Notes: generated by a model from the sequence alone, not told the origin. DNA of 64,000 bases from Rostratula benghalensis (GCA_013399305.1 VXAI01000118.1:812694-876693), one strand, 5' to 3'. Counted from the stretch's first letter, positions 11,929-24,833 are shown. Numbers and translations: made by a program.

Positions 11929-11970
11929 TAAAAAAAAAAAAAAAAAAAAACAAACAAAAAACAAAACCAA
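11929..11970 (+). repeat. A-rich simple repeat
   Basis: A run of about 22 A followed by CAAA-like units. It is not attached to a recognisable retroelement body on either side. Confidence 0.85.
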
Positions 11971-14300
11971 AACCCACTAAAAAACCAAATAAATGAGCCC
12001 TTGCTACTGGAAAAGGGCAGTTTTAAAAAGGCAGGAGAGCCTTGCAGCCAAACATGGTAATAAAGGAGGGTTTTAAAAAAATCAGGAGGAACTCAGTATT
12101 TCATCTCCTCTGCTTCACACCCAAGGAATGCCACTGGCTCGAAGAAGCTCTACAGAAAGTAACCCTGGGACCAGGGAGAAGCTCAGACACACACTACGTG
12201 CCCATGACACAGCTGAATATTGGACCATCACAGTAAAACAGGGCATCGAGGCATTTCTTCCCTCTTCTTTGCCCCCAAACCACTTGACAATTTCCACTCA
12301 TAAGCCCTCCAGGAAGCTGATGCCCTTTATTCCCCACAATCCTCCAGCTCTGTCCCTTTCCAGAACTCAAAATGAAACTGTAAAAAGAATTACAATCTGG
12401 GAGATTTGGTCCCCTCACTCACACATTGAGCTCAACATCCCTCTGTACAGCATCACTGAGATGGTGATTTCAAAGCCATTCTTGATGGTTTCCCCCCAAA
12501 AAGAAGATGAACTACATCTCCAGCAACATTAGTTCTTTACTGCAGTTCAGTAACTTACCCAGCACAACACAATCATCACAAGTGATAAATTATCCATATA
12601 TCTACAACCATGACACGGAAGATGAAATGAATATGGCTGTGCCACTCTGGCACCCCAAAAAGCTGGTTCCTGACCCATTTCAGGGGTGGATTTTCACCCC
12701 CAGCCTGTGAACAGCTGCTGCAGGACGCCTCAGCACCAGCATAATTTTCTTTCTTCAATTTTTGTAGAAAACAAAGGGTTCCTCTTCTCCCATAGTCTAT
12801 CATGATATGACCAGATGTGCAGTCTAGGCACACACAAAGAGGGGAGAAAAGGGCAGACGAATAAATTTGCATTAAGTAGGAAGATTGCCTTTTGGTCTAG
12901 CTAGGACATTTCCTGAGTCCCAGGCATGCAGGCAGTCACAGCATTTGCACCTCTCCTTGTGCAAGCAACAAAATTTGCTTGATTGACAGAGAAGTCCTGT
13001 AAATCAGGCCTGATGTAGAATGGGGTGAGTGTCCATTCATCAACAGCTGAGCTGTCACCATCACTATATTATAGAGTATTTCCCATATTACATGGTCACA
13101 TCCACATTCTGTAAGGGCATATTACTTATATAAATACATATGATTTGTAACTAATAACAAATTGTATATTAATAAATCAAATCTATAACATTTTTATATA
13201 AATACATGAATAAAAGCTCTGGGTTTATGTGTGTGGACTTACTTTGAGCTGCTGCATGGTGATGATCTAAGACCAGTTAGTAAAGACAGTTCAGGCTGCC
13301 AGACCAGATGAGTGCTTTGGCATTTACCTATATTTTAGTCTCAGGGGAGAGAGAAGCCACAGGGAGCAGTTTGTCCCAGACTCCCTTCTGGGAGATGTCA
13401 GCCAGGAGCTTGATTCCTGCTTCTCTATTAACCATTTACTGTGCTAATGTGGCTACTGTTACCACTACCACCTCTCAGCTCTCAGCCCCGGACTGCCACC
13501 TTACACACCACTTGGCCACATATCCTGCAGCCTGGGAACACGTTCTCTTTTCCTTCCTAAGGAATTTGCCAATATTAAGCCCTGCTTATTTGCATGCAAT
13601 TACAACTCCAGGTTTATCATTCCCCCATGGCTCCTTAGACTCAAAATAAGCAGAGACACGCAGACAGGCTCGGGGAGTTGCTTAGCAGAAGGCCTCCCAA
13701 AAAACCACATATTTCAACTACTTGGTAGCCTACTCCCAAAGTGGCAAAAATCTCCCTCTGACACCTTAGCGGTTTCTATAGCAACAGGTTAATGCTAAAA
13801 ATGTGACATACAAAATTCCCCATGTTGGGCAAACAGGAGCTAGGAGGCCAGATTTAGAAGAGCGAAACTTCTAAATAGCTGCTGGCAGAGCAAGCGCTGC
13901 CTTTGCTTATTCACAAGTCGCTGGCAAACCACCTTAACAGAAATTCCTAGCAGTCTGCTGGTGGGGCAGCGGGTGGCACATGGGGATCTGTCTGCGGAGC
14001 ACCAGCTTGCAACATCCCTCAGAAGCAGGAGGAGCCACAAGGATGGCTCTCCTGCAACAAAGCACTTGGCAGTGAAAACAGCTGTTTCCAGGGCGAGAAT
14101 TACAGTCCAGCACACAAAATAGCAAGCCTGAACCATATTATAGCTTTGGCAGTGCTGCTGCCCTCTCGTGCAACTGAGACCAGCTTATTTAACCTCTAAC
14201 ACCTCAGTTTTCCCTGTTGTATGTGGAAAGTAAACCTACCGCCCAAGTTCACACGTGTTATGTTCAGCAAGTCCAGCATCTCAAAGGTGACTTTCTGGGC

Positions 14301-14360
14301 ACAGTACCCCTGTGCTGTACTACAGTACCCCTGTGCTGTACTACAGTACCCCTGTGCTGA
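14301..14360 (+). repeat. 21-bp tandem repeat, about 2.9 copies
   Basis: The unit ACAGTACCCCTGTGCTGTACT starts at 14301, 14322 and 14343. The copies are identical until the third diverges after 18 bases. Each unit is internally semi-palindromic (AGTAC, GTACT). It lies in intron 1 of TP53I11. Confidence 0.97.
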
Positions 14361-17107
14361 CTGCCTGCTGGTGATATCCTGTTCTGCAGAGGAAAGCAGA
14401 AAAGCCCTGTCTAGCCTGAGGAACAAACAGCTTAGCATGACACCCATTTTTTCCACGTCTGCGTCACCTGATGGCAGGAGAAAGCACTGGGGCAACCTTG
14501 GGGTGAACTTCGCATCAATATCGCCTTCATACACACCAGAAGCTCTTGGAAGATTCTGCTGGTCAGATTAAACCCATCTTGGTGTAAACCCAAGACAGCC
14601 ACAGCTCGGTGTGGTGCTGTAGAGTCAGGGGAAGGCAGAGGAGAGCCCACTGCATGACCAAGAAACGATCGCTTTGGTCAGTGTGGTTCTCAGGTCAAAC
14701 AGCTCTGAAGAACCCACAGGCTCTCACCACAAATGCTGCCCCCACCCACATCCCCCCTCAAGGAGCTGATACAAACCTAACTTGGCTTTTATTTGCAGCT
14801 AAATCAGGGGAAAAGACTTTGGGCATGCAGGCATGTATGTGTATGTGCACGTTTGTTTATGCATGAGCTGTCAACCCCCAAATTATGCACAGATCAACAA
14901 GGCTCTTTCAATTCCCTGACTGCAAAGTGCGTGACATTTAATCTCACCCTTCCTTTTGGATTTCATAATGTGCATTATCAGCAATGGGTATTCAGCGCAC
15001 AAGTACCCTTTAGAAAGCTTTCACCAGAAAAAGGAAATAATATAAAGAAGATTGAGAAAGACAATGCCTCTGATGTGCGAGAGGTTCTCCAGCTTCCACA
15101 AAAGGCCAGTGTATGTGTACTACGAGGATCACACACAGAGACAGTCTGTCCCCAGCCCAGAATAAAAGCATTTCACAGGTGGAGAGAGTGGGGCTTGGAA
15201 GTGACAACTATAAGAACAACCTGTATTTCTCTTCACCTCCCTCTTCTTAGCTCCCTGAGAAACAGCCAGGGTGAGCCATAACCCAGAGGTGCCTATTTTA
15301 GTACAAGATGCATCATAACCTGCAATGGCTTTACCTCTTTCCAGAGACCACAGAAGGAACCTAGAAGATAAGTGAGACCAGGCTTTCGATTACTTTCACA
15401 TGGATGGGCAAGACAAATTCTTGATCCTTGGAGTTAACGCTTCACTAACTAATTCTAGGCAAACACTGGATCACTTCTGCACATCTCACAGCAAGGAGTC
15501 ACTCTCTGAGATTATTAAAAAGGCTAAACAACAACCTGCAGGGAAAGGGGTTCCCTTCTCTTCTGCTGGGCACAGAAAAGCTATGTCCGAAGTAGACCTG
15601 CTGTTATTATTCACAGCCTCAGAAGACTCACATTAGCTTAAGTCACTAAAGCAAATTTTCTCCTTTTATAGCAAAGGGGAGGCAAAGGGATGGACAGCAG
15701 CGTGTGGCATCAATAGTTCCACTGAGAGGTGTTACCTGAGAAAACCTGAGAGGGCCCAGAGTCAAGGCATTCTCTCCCCATCCCACCTGGCACATGCAAG
15801 GTGAAGCATTAGGAAAGAAAGGATAAAGGTACTACTGACTAGTCCTTTTCTTTGCCAAATTACATGCTGACTCCCTACCTTTGTCTCCTATATCCAGGGA
15901 GTAAGAGGCAACACAGACATCCAGGAAGCCAAGCACTAGTTGCACCAGCACTGACAAATCAGGGTCTCAAGCAACAATGGAAAACAGAGTTGCCAGATGT
16001 CTCATCTCCACTATCCAGGGCTCTTTAAGGACCTTTCCTTGATTCTACCATTTTAAGACTTGGACACTTGAATGCAACAAGCTCCAGTAATAACAGCATC
16101 ATACAACAGCAGAATGAGTGTGTAAGCACACACACACAGAGCTCTGTGTATACATACATCTCTATCAGCAAGTGTGTAGTACAGCTTGTGTCAACACTTT
16201 CCCCATTACCTTACCTGAAATGTCATTCCCATGCAGTTACAGCTCTGGGACTACAGGGTGGTCTCTTCTCCCCCGTGTTCTCTGCAAGCACCAGTTAAAG
16301 GCACTTGGTTTGCAGGGTGATGTGAAACAGGGAATAAATTGGCTGGAGAAGATAAGCTCAAGTGCTTTATTATTCCTCCATCCATCAACCCTCAATCCAT
16401 TCTACTTGTCCAGAGATTTAAACAGTGGACATTGGCACTGCTGAAGTGAGGGACTTGCTGAATTTGTGATGTGCATACAGCAGCTGTGTCTTTGCCAGCA
16501 GACAAGGCAAGAACACGTTTGTATGCCACAATGAGTGGATGGCTGCACTGGGCAGGGTAAGGGGGGGAGGAGAGGGGGAGGATGCACTAGAGGTGCCTGC
16601 TGTTCAGAAGCACACATGATCTGTCCCCAGCACTTCCAAAGACTCCACCAGCAACGTTGGGATTAAATGCAGCTATGCTTTATTCTCACTTACCATGAAA
16701 ACAACCTGGGAATGCGCAGACAGATGGTCTAAATTCTTCAATCCTGTTCGGCGGGGCCTTTGACTCCTGGCAGATTTCCACTACTGCTTTCTGCAAAGCA
16801 AAATTTGGGTGCTCTTTATTGCTGTTAAGCAGCTTCTACAGTATTTATTTTTCCTAGGCCACAAATAAAACTTTGGTGAAAACCAAACACCACTCAGCTC
16901 CTCTGGACTCAGTATGGCAGTTTTTGAGTTTCCCTCTCCTCTGCAAGAAGGCAGCTTGCATTTCTACCTCCTTGGAATACCCAGGGCATTTACCCTGAAT
17001 GATGTGCCAGGCAGCTAAAATTAAGCATCCAATTTGGTGTGACTTAAAATCATGGACCTTTGAAATGCTTTGTTTCCTGAGAAAACAGCTTGTTTACCAG
17101 AACTCTT

Positions 17108-17294
17108 TACTTTAAGGGTGGCAGAGTCCTGGAGCAGGCTTCTCAGAGAGGTGGTGGAGTCTCCGTCTCTGGAGACATTCAAAACCCACCTGGACATGTT
17201 CCTATGCAACCTGCTCTGGGTGGACCAGCTCTGGCAGGGACTTTGGATTAGATGATCTCCAGAGGTCCCTTCCAACCCCATATCATTCTGTGAA
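17108..17294 (+). mobile_element. CR1 LINE 3' end fragment
   Basis: The short 3' end of a CR1. Translated traces read [20 protein letters not shown] and HLDMFLCNLLW, followed by GAGGTCCCTTCCAACCCCAT and ATCATTCTGTGA. It is 5'-truncated and antisense to TP53I11 in intron 1. Confidence 0.9.
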
Positions 17295-20200
17295 CATCTT
17301 TACTGCTAGCAATAGGAATCCCCTTTTCCATAACTCCCTCTCTGTCCTTAAGGCTCTGTATGGCACGGTGGGGCACCAGCACCCGGGCTGTGCCCACACC
17401 ATCGCCCACATGTCCCAATGCCATCATCCACGTGTCTCTCGTAGCTTCGCGGCAGCACCATAATGGGGACCAGCATCTGCTGCCCAGGGGGAGCGAGACA
17501 GCCAGGAAGGATGGATTAAAGGCATCTTCTCGGTTGTAAGGAAGATGGGTGAGGAAGCATGCTCTGCACAGGCTGAACTGGGGAAGCGACTTGCTCTTTT
17601 GCCACAGCCATCTGCATCTACAGCAGGCCCAGCTGTAAGCCCGGGAAGAGTCTACAGCTCCCATCACGGAGATGGAGCAATTTTAGGGCTCAGTAGCAGG
17701 ATTCCCAAAATAACCTCTGTCAGCTGGAAAATAGTCCCAAGCCTTTCCGCAACCACAAACAACTGGAGACCAGAGGTTTGTCCTTTGCTCCTAAGATGGA
17801 ACCACTACAACGGAGCACTTCTGCTGCCATCGTGGGTTACTGAACGAACGGCGCCCTCAGACGAAAACACCGGCTGAGTCATCCACAGAGTTTCCTGAAG
17901 ACTTGTGGGTTTTCTCTGGAGGTCTCTTGTTCGGCTGCTGACATGCCCCCAAGCTGTTTACTTTCTCCACCCGGGCAGGATACACTGAAAACAAGAGGTC
18001 TACAAGGCTTTGTGTGCGGCTGAGCCTGCACCTGCCAGCCCAGGCGCAGTTGAAGCATGGCCTGATTTTCATAAGAAAAGGGGGGATTTCTCCCCTGTAA
18101 CTGCAGCAGCAGGCAGCTGCGAAGGGGACTACCCACTATTCTCCCTAGGAAACACAGAATCCCTTCAAACAAAGAATTAGGTTGCCGATGGCCGCTATTA
18201 TCTGATGCCCCTATGCACGAGTCTCCTGCTACATCAACTCATGTTGCTAATATCGCTCCCCAGGAGACTGGACTGCCAAGTCACCATTTGATTTATTTCT
18301 AACTGCTCTCCTCCCCACGCTCTCCTTGGCATCTTTTACTTAGATGATCTTAAGCCAAATCCCTAACAGAAACTTTGAGGAAGCCCTGCAGCAATGGGGT
18401 CCCTACACTCAGGCTGCTGATTTTGGCCCCGGAAAGCGAGCGCACGGTTTGTGATCACCAGCATGAGCAGCAGCCTCTCACCTTTAGCACAAAACCCAGA
18501 GACAACAATTTTTAACCATTTCCCCATTTTGGCAACAGATCTCTCCTCCCCACAACCGTGACAGAGGTCAGTATAAATCTGGATTAGAGCTTTCTTACAG
18601 CCTGTTTGAGGCTTTGGACATCCCTTATGGCCTTTGGTTTTGCCCTGTAACATGACCTGAGTAAAGCAGAGTATGTGGGTTCAACCAAGGTCTGGTATAA
18701 ATGAGTCAGGCAAGGTTTGCCCCACCGAAACCAATGCACAAATGTCCTCAATAAATTCCTATTTTACATACAGATGGATAGAAAGATATTTACAGATTTA
18801 CCTAACTGAAACACACCCCCTTCACAGGATGCGGGTGAGAAATGTACGCACATTCTGAAACCCAGAGGGAAAGCTTGTGGCTGGGGTTCTATCAGAACCC
18901 TGGGAGCCAGGGCTGTCAGCATGGGTTCCTGCGTGGTGGGTCATTTGGTGCAGACCGTGTGTGTCTCCCAGCCTCATTTTCTCCATCTGTCATCTGGGGG
19001 CAGGCACTAACCAGCCCACAGATGGGCACTGAAACACACTGAAATCCATTAACCCTTGCAGATGGCAAAGAGCTTTGCAAGCAGAAAAAACACAAGAAGA
19101 CCAGAGAGTCATTTATCATTTCCCTTCACGTCTGAACCACCAAGCTGTCTTTAGTTATAGCCGGATTTGTCTTTGTGAATATCTTTGATAGTCTTGAGCA
19201 AGAAATCTTCACACATGGAATGAACTTAGGCTAGTCCGCGATCTCCAGGACAGAATCCTTGTTTTCCAGGGGAATGCAGGAAGTAATGGCAACAGGGAAC
19301 ACCTGGTCACCTCTTCAGTGTTGTTCTTCCTGGCCTGGAGAAAGTCCCAACATACTTGGGGGCCAGCATTGGGTCTTTTCCTCTCAAGATTTGTTCTCAC
19401 ATTCCTACGTCAAAAATACAAAACCCAGAAGATCTACTTTCTAAAAATAATGTCCCAACAGTGCCAAGGTCACCAAGCCATTCTCCTTGGCACCAGGCCA
19501 GAAGTGGAACATAAACAATCTCAACATCTTTCTGGTGCACATGTGCTTTTTTTTTTTTTTTTTTTGCTGTGTCAGGGGATGGCCTGAAACCAAAAACATA
19601 GCACTAGGAAGACAGACACCTTCACTTCATAGTCCTGTTGGTCTCTTCTCACTTTCGCAAGCTCAGAAGAGCCCCCAGCTCCACCTCAGGTCACCATGCA
19701 GCCCGGTGGCATGGCAGCCCATCCTGCCCACAGCATAGGGAGATATTCTTTGTGTGGTAGAAGCATTTAACAGTTCTCATGAGAAATTTGGGTACTTATT
19801 GGATGAGGTGTTACCAAACATATAGCAGGGAACAGACTGCTATCTGAACAGCTCAATGTGATGGTGGAAAGATCCATCCCAGTCCCATACCCTTCTGCTA
19901 AGCACTTTGATATTCAGAGAGCTGCAGGACAAGAGACCACGGGCATTGTGCACACTTCAGCACTCGGTGGTCATTGAGAACAACAGAATAACTGTTGTTC
20001 TCTTTAGGTCAGGTCCCAGCCTCCAAGCATCTCTGAATGGACAAAAAAAATCTCAGGGCTGAGCATCTCTGTGGTTTATGCTTCTACAGATCAATGGCCA
20101 CACATCCCCTGCAACCCTCTGATGCAAATCTCTGGAGATGCTCTTCTGCCCATATCGCTCTACAATAAATCCTCACTAACGGCCCACAAGCAGCAGGGAT

Positions 20201-21690
20201 ACATTTCCCTTCAGACTGCATGGCAGATACCATCTCTCCAGCTTCCTGGTTGGGATAAACCCCCTGTCTGGAAAAGAGCTCCCTTGACCTCATTCTGCAC
20301 AGCAAGACAAGAAACAAAACCACATGGGCACATGTGTAAGCAGCCAAGCCCCACACTTCCCAGCCGCCATCAGTACCTAGCCCCTCTGCTGAGGGCATCA
20401 GGACACAGCAGGTTCACAGCATCCCTCACAAACTGCTGTCACATATCAGGTGAGATACAGTTAGGGCTAGTCAAGGCACCTTCATTCCAAGTGTTAGGAT
20501 TTTGTTTCTTTTTGGGTTTTGCCAAAATCTTTCTAAGCAAACTTCCTCCCAGGGGAGACTCCCCTGCTTGAAGGATAACTACCATTTATTTGTTTAAAAA
20601 AACACTTTCGTCATACACAGGCCCTGAACATCATTATTCAGCAGACCCAGCTTTAGTGCAGATAGAGTTACTGAGCAAGTTATTTATGCCAAGTCCAGAA
20701 TAGCCAGTGCTTTTGCATACTCTGTAGTTTCTCATGGCTCAGCTGTACTGGTGGGTAGCCCTAATGTCAACAAGGCTTTTGGTTGCTGCTGGCATTTATA
20801 ACTCCCAGCCTCTGCAGACAGAGAAGATGGATCAAATGGTACCTGTTTAATCACTTGTAGCTCGGGCTTTGCTGGCCCAGTCTCTCAGGCAGCTGCAAGA
20901 AGGAGAGGGACATGCCCAGGCAAGGGAAAGGTTCGGTGGACCACAACCCCAGGCAGCGCTGGGGCAGGGCAAGGAACAGGCACAAGGAACAGTGCTGCTT
21001 CTTCCTCAGCCTGGTTTGCTCAGTCAGGGCTGTACTCACCAGGAAAGCCTAAGAGCTGCTCGGGTGGGACAGTCAGGCCCCACAAGTGGCACAGCAGACA
21101 CCTCAGCACGCAAGGACTGGCGAGCGCCCAGGCAGGGATGCACAGCCCACAGGGCAGCTGGCTCCTTGTGCCTACCCACTCTGTGATGGCAGGGCTCTGT
21201 CCCATCTTCTCTCCTCGGCTCCCTCCTGCATCGCAGCTTTCTCACCCTATCCCTCTCCCTCCATCCCCAGCCCAAATAACACCCTGCCCCCATGGCCAAG
21301 CACTCCCTGCGGCCAGGGCTCCCCAACACATTTACAGAGCTACATCCCGTGGGAGAACAGCTGTGCCAGCTTCCCTCATCCCAACCCCAAGCGCAGCTCA
21401 GCCATGAAGGCTAACCTCCCAGCCCATGGGAGGATCAGGACACAGCCTCCCCTTTCAGGCACCTGAGGCACCCATTTGGGGACGTGGTCCTCCTGTGACA
21501 CTTCCCAAGCAAGCAGAAAGGATGGGCACTTCCTGGGAAGAAGCAAGATGTGATCCCTGCCTTTCAGTGGACTGATGATCAGGAGAAAGCCCTCGCCACA
21601 AAGCTCCCATCCAAGGGACCACACCACCTCGCAGGGCGGCACGGCTACTTTCCCCTCCCATACCTTCGGGTAACCTGACATTCTCCCACC
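17295..21690 (-). other. TP53I11 intron 1, 5' part
   Basis: Intronic sequence. It becomes GC-richer from about 20.8 kb towards the promoter, and a T-run of about 18 lies at 19549-19566. No exon or RNA gene was recognised. Confidence 0.6.
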
Positions 21691-21800
21691 AGGATGCAGC
21701 CCCTCGCCCATCCCACCCTGACCAGGCATGGCCAGGACGGTCCCACCGCTGCCGTGCGCAGCCAACAAAAGGGCAGTTTCTTCTCCTGCCGCCCCTGCCC

Positions 21801-21836
21801 GTCCGTCCGTCCATCCCTCCCTCCCTCCATCCATCC
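21801..21836 (+). repeat. (CCRT/CCCT)n tetranucleotide repeat
   Basis: Tandem TCCG, TCCA and TCCC units over about 36 bases, at the edge of the CpG island. Confidence 0.9.
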
Positions 21837-21996
21837 GCTGCCTGTCTCCGAGGGGACGCTCGGGAGCGGGGGTCGGACGGCGGCTTCCAGCAGTGGGTTC
21901 CCGCGGGACCTAGGACCGCGGGCCCCCTTCACCTCCCCAGATTGTAGTCCCCCAGGGGGCAGCGGGACAAGCCAGCGGGGCTCGCACGGTACTCAC

Positions 21997-22143
21997 CGCC
22001 CTAGCGCATGTCCCGATGGCGGCGGCGGCGGTGGTGGGGGGGTGTCCCGAGGGCTCGGCGCGGCTGCCCCATGGGCAAAGCAATCCCGGAGGAAGGTGGT
22101 GGGCGGCGGGAGCGGCCGGCCGGCTCCTCGCAGCCCGCAGCCG
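21997..22143 (-). other. TP53I11: Probable TP53I11 non-coding first exon (3' part)
   Basis: The minus strand reads GCTAGGGCG then GTGAGTACC, a strong donor at 21996/21997 inside the CpG island. Splicing to the acceptor before 4584 would give a leader ending in GCCACCATGG. The 5' edge is unknown and may lie in or beyond the gap at 22144-22307. Short upstream ORFs ending at 22001 lie in it. The exon is inferred from the donor and the island; no transcript was available. Confidence 0.6.
22001..22072 (-). other. Candidate uORF in the 5' leader (23 codons)
   Basis: On the minus strand an ATG at 22072-22070 opens a 23-codon, arginine- and proline-rich frame that stops with TAG at 22003-22001. A second in-frame ATG at 22009 makes a minimal Met-Arg-stop, with G at -3. 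The stop lies four bases before the predicted exon 1 donor. Translation is unproven. Confidence 0.4.
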
Positions 22144-22307
22144 NNNNNNNNNNNNNNNNNNNNNNNNNNNNNNNNNNNNNNNNNNNNNNNNNNNNNNNNN
22201 NNNNNNNNNNNNNNNNNNNNNNNNNNNNNNNNNNNNNNNNNNNNNNNNNNNNNNNNNNNNNNNNNNNNNNNNNNNNNNNNNNNNNNNNNNNNNNNNNNNN
22301 NNNNNNN
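22144..22307. other. Assembly gap (164 N)
   Basis: A run of 164 N bases in the middle of the CpG island. It hides part of the probable first exon or core promoter. Any ORF drawn across it is meaningless. Confidence 1.
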
Positions 22308-22360
22308 CCGCAGCAACCCCCAGGCCGGGCCACGTCGGAAGGCAGTGGCGGTGTGGTGCG

Positions 22361-22426
22361 TGGGTTACCCGTGGGTTAGGCTTGGGTTACCTGTGGGTTA
22401 GATGCAGGTTAGGCGTGGGCTGCCCC
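22361..22426 (+). repeat. 11-bp minisatellite, about six units
   Basis: Units of TGGGTTANNNN start at 22361, 22372, 22383, 22394, 22405 (CAGGTTAGGCG) and 22416 (degenerate). Alternate units resemble each other, giving a 22-bp higher-order period. The GGGTTAG core is telomere-like, but the spacing is not telomeric. It lies 50 bases from the gap. Confidence 0.9.
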
Positions 22427-24833
22427 CCCGGGCCACGCGTGACCACGGCTCGGCGCGGGGGAACAAAGGAGCAGCGTCCAGGGGCTTGGTTCCTGGGAAG
22501 GGAAGGGAGGGGTCGGGGGACGGACGACCCGTGAAAATAAATCAGTGCCTGGGAGCAACAAAAGGTTCCTCGCCCCACCCATCCCTTTGGGAAGCTGCCA
22601 GAGAGGGAGCTTCGTGGCTGCACCTTCGGAGGGCTGGGGCGAAGGGAGGGCTAGCGGCAGGATCGCCCCGGCCCTCGTCGGTCCTTCTGGTAACGGGTCC
22701 ATGGTTTGGGGGACTGTTATGCAATTTCCTGGAAAAGGCACGGGGGAACACGCGTATTTTTTCCAAGTGAGTTGATGCAGGGGAAGAGCCTGGCTCTGCT
22801 TCTGCACAGAAAGCTGCAGGGCCAGCTCCCCAACCCCATACTGCCAACCTCGGCTACAGCCTGCCCTGGAGGGGCTGGCATCGCTAGGTGCCTCTGGAGG
22901 GATGCTCGGAGAACAAAATGAGCATGCTGGCGTTTTAATGTTGCAGTTAGCTGAGACCAGCTGAGATTGTAATGAAAGAGAACGGTAACATGGTAAACAG
23001 CAAACATCGGGGGCAATTAGCACACAGAGGGGTGGCACTGGAGCAGGGGGCAGCTCCATCTCTGTCCTGATGCCACTCCTTGTTTTCCGAGTGAGGTTGC
23101 TGGTGTGTTTGGCCCAGCGCAGTTTGCTGGTCTGGTTTGGAAGAAGACACCACACCCGAGTGAGGCACAGGGAGAGGGAAACAAAGAGGCGGGACAGGGT
23201 GGGAACCTTTGAACTAGCTTTAACCTCATGGACAAACCCTAATGGGGAGCCACATCCTGAAGTGTCTGGTGTGATGAGGTCATTGCCAACACAAGGGAGT
23301 CCTTTCAGAAACCAAAGGCTCGTCCACTGGGAACTGGGCTGAAATCTCTAATTTCACAGAGGCCAAGTAATGCATCTTTGGGAAAAGGAACATTTCTTCA
23401 GAGGGAAGAGCTGACATTTTAATAGCCGGGTTTGCTGCATAACAGAGGGGAAAAAAAAAACAAACCCTGAAGATTTTATACTTAAAAATAAATAATCAAA
23501 TTTCCAAAGCAAATCCAGTCCTGACTGGGAGCTAGTGAAACATTTTACTGTGACAAAGTTCAAAGTTTTTGGTGTGGTTGTGCCAGAACATGTACAAGAG
23601 ATGGAATATTATATACGTAATCCATCTAGGCTCTGTGGCATTGAAATATGATAATGTAATACAAAAGCACACAGAGCAAAATGAGAAGGCAAAGCTGAAA
23701 CAAATCATGTTTTACATTATTGAGATGAACTAACTATGGTATTGTCAAACAAGGAAAGTCAAAATATGTCATACTGGCTTTTTAAAAGTGAAATTTGTGT
23801 TCAATGAGATCTCTCAAAATTGTTTCAAAGAAGTAAGGAGCAGACAGTTTTCCAAGGATAGCTCAGGCTCCTGCATCAGGGTGAGAATTTCAGAAGTAGT
23901 AAACGTCATTTTTCAAAAGTGATTCAAACATTTGTGTCATCGGATGTCACGAGGAGCTCCAGGGTTATTTCTGGCACATATAAACGTGCTTTTGAAAATA
24001 TTACCCTCAAACAAGATTTGAATTCGTAAACGAGGGCCAGAGGCTTTCTGCAGCAATTGTTTCATTTCAGATCGTGCAGATCTCCCACCCACCCACCTTT
24101 TTCTCATGCAGAGGCCAGGGAAGAGCCTTTGTCCCCGCTGCTGAGTACTTCAGTGGCACAGCCACTGCCATAAAACAGCGCTTTCTGCTCTGCCCCTCTC
24201 CCCTCTCTCTGATGCTGTATCATGAAGGCAGATCATCACAGCATTAGTATTGCTCTGTGAAACCAAGGTTTGATAAGTAACCTCAGGCTTCCTTGTGCAT
24301 TTCTCTTCAGCTTCCCAGGCAGGTGGATGCAGGGAGCATCTCTCTGGTGACTCTTGGCAGGCAGGCAGGGGGTTGTGACACAGCTCACAGGAGCGACCAG
24401 CAGCCCTCTGGGCTTGTGAGAAGATTTACAAAAGGCAGCAGCTGGTCTGCAGGAGGCTTTCACCTGCACAGTGCTGGAAACCCTTACATGGGTCCAAATA
24501 AGCTTTAGTTTCCTTCACAGCAGCTGCAGTTCATGCACAAGCAAATCTTGGCTGCAACATCTCTAACAGGCACTGGGGGCTTGGGGCTGACATTGTCATG
24601 CACTGTTTTTACCGCAGGACCGAGGAAATCAAATGGTTCAGAGTCACCAGCTCACCATCCCCTGGGAGCTTTGGCTGAGGCACTTAATCAGGCAGTGGAG
24701 ATAGAAGGATGAAAAGCAAACTCCAAGCTGTGGGCCCTAGAGGAACACCAGGACAGAGGGCTTGCAAACAAGAGCAGGGTGAAGGGGAGAGGAGAGAGGG
24801 CTGTGCTCACTGCTGAGGCTTGCAGGGGGCGGA

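Larger units (their letters stand above)
11358..17107 (-). other. TP53I11 intron 1, middle part
   Basis: Intronic sequence without recognised exons. It holds an A-rich run (about 11930-11970), an AT-rich patch at 13060-13210, a 21-bp tandem repeat at 14301-14360 and a short CA-run near 16127-16140. Confidence 0.6.
21700..22700 (-). promoter_or_regulatory. CpG island, probable TP53I11 promoter region
   Basis: This is the only conspicuously GC- and CpG-rich block in the window. It lies upstream of the coding exons on the minus strand and contains a clean splice donor (GGGCG then GTGAGTACC) for transcription to the left. GC-box-like GGGCGG sequences are present and no TATA box is obvious, as expected for a broadly expressed CpG-island promoter. 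The core is interrupted by an assembly gap, so the transcription start cannot be placed. Confidence 0.75.

Noticed and set aside
21694..22534. Several ORFs of 100-235 codons across the CpG island
   Set aside because: They cross the N gap and owe their length to undefined codons and GC-rich sequence with few stops.
22409..23155. 248-codon minus-strand ORF
   Set aside because: No recognisable domain; it lies in the GC-rich flank of the CpG island, where stop codons are rare, and its composition is typical of non-coding GC-rich DNA.
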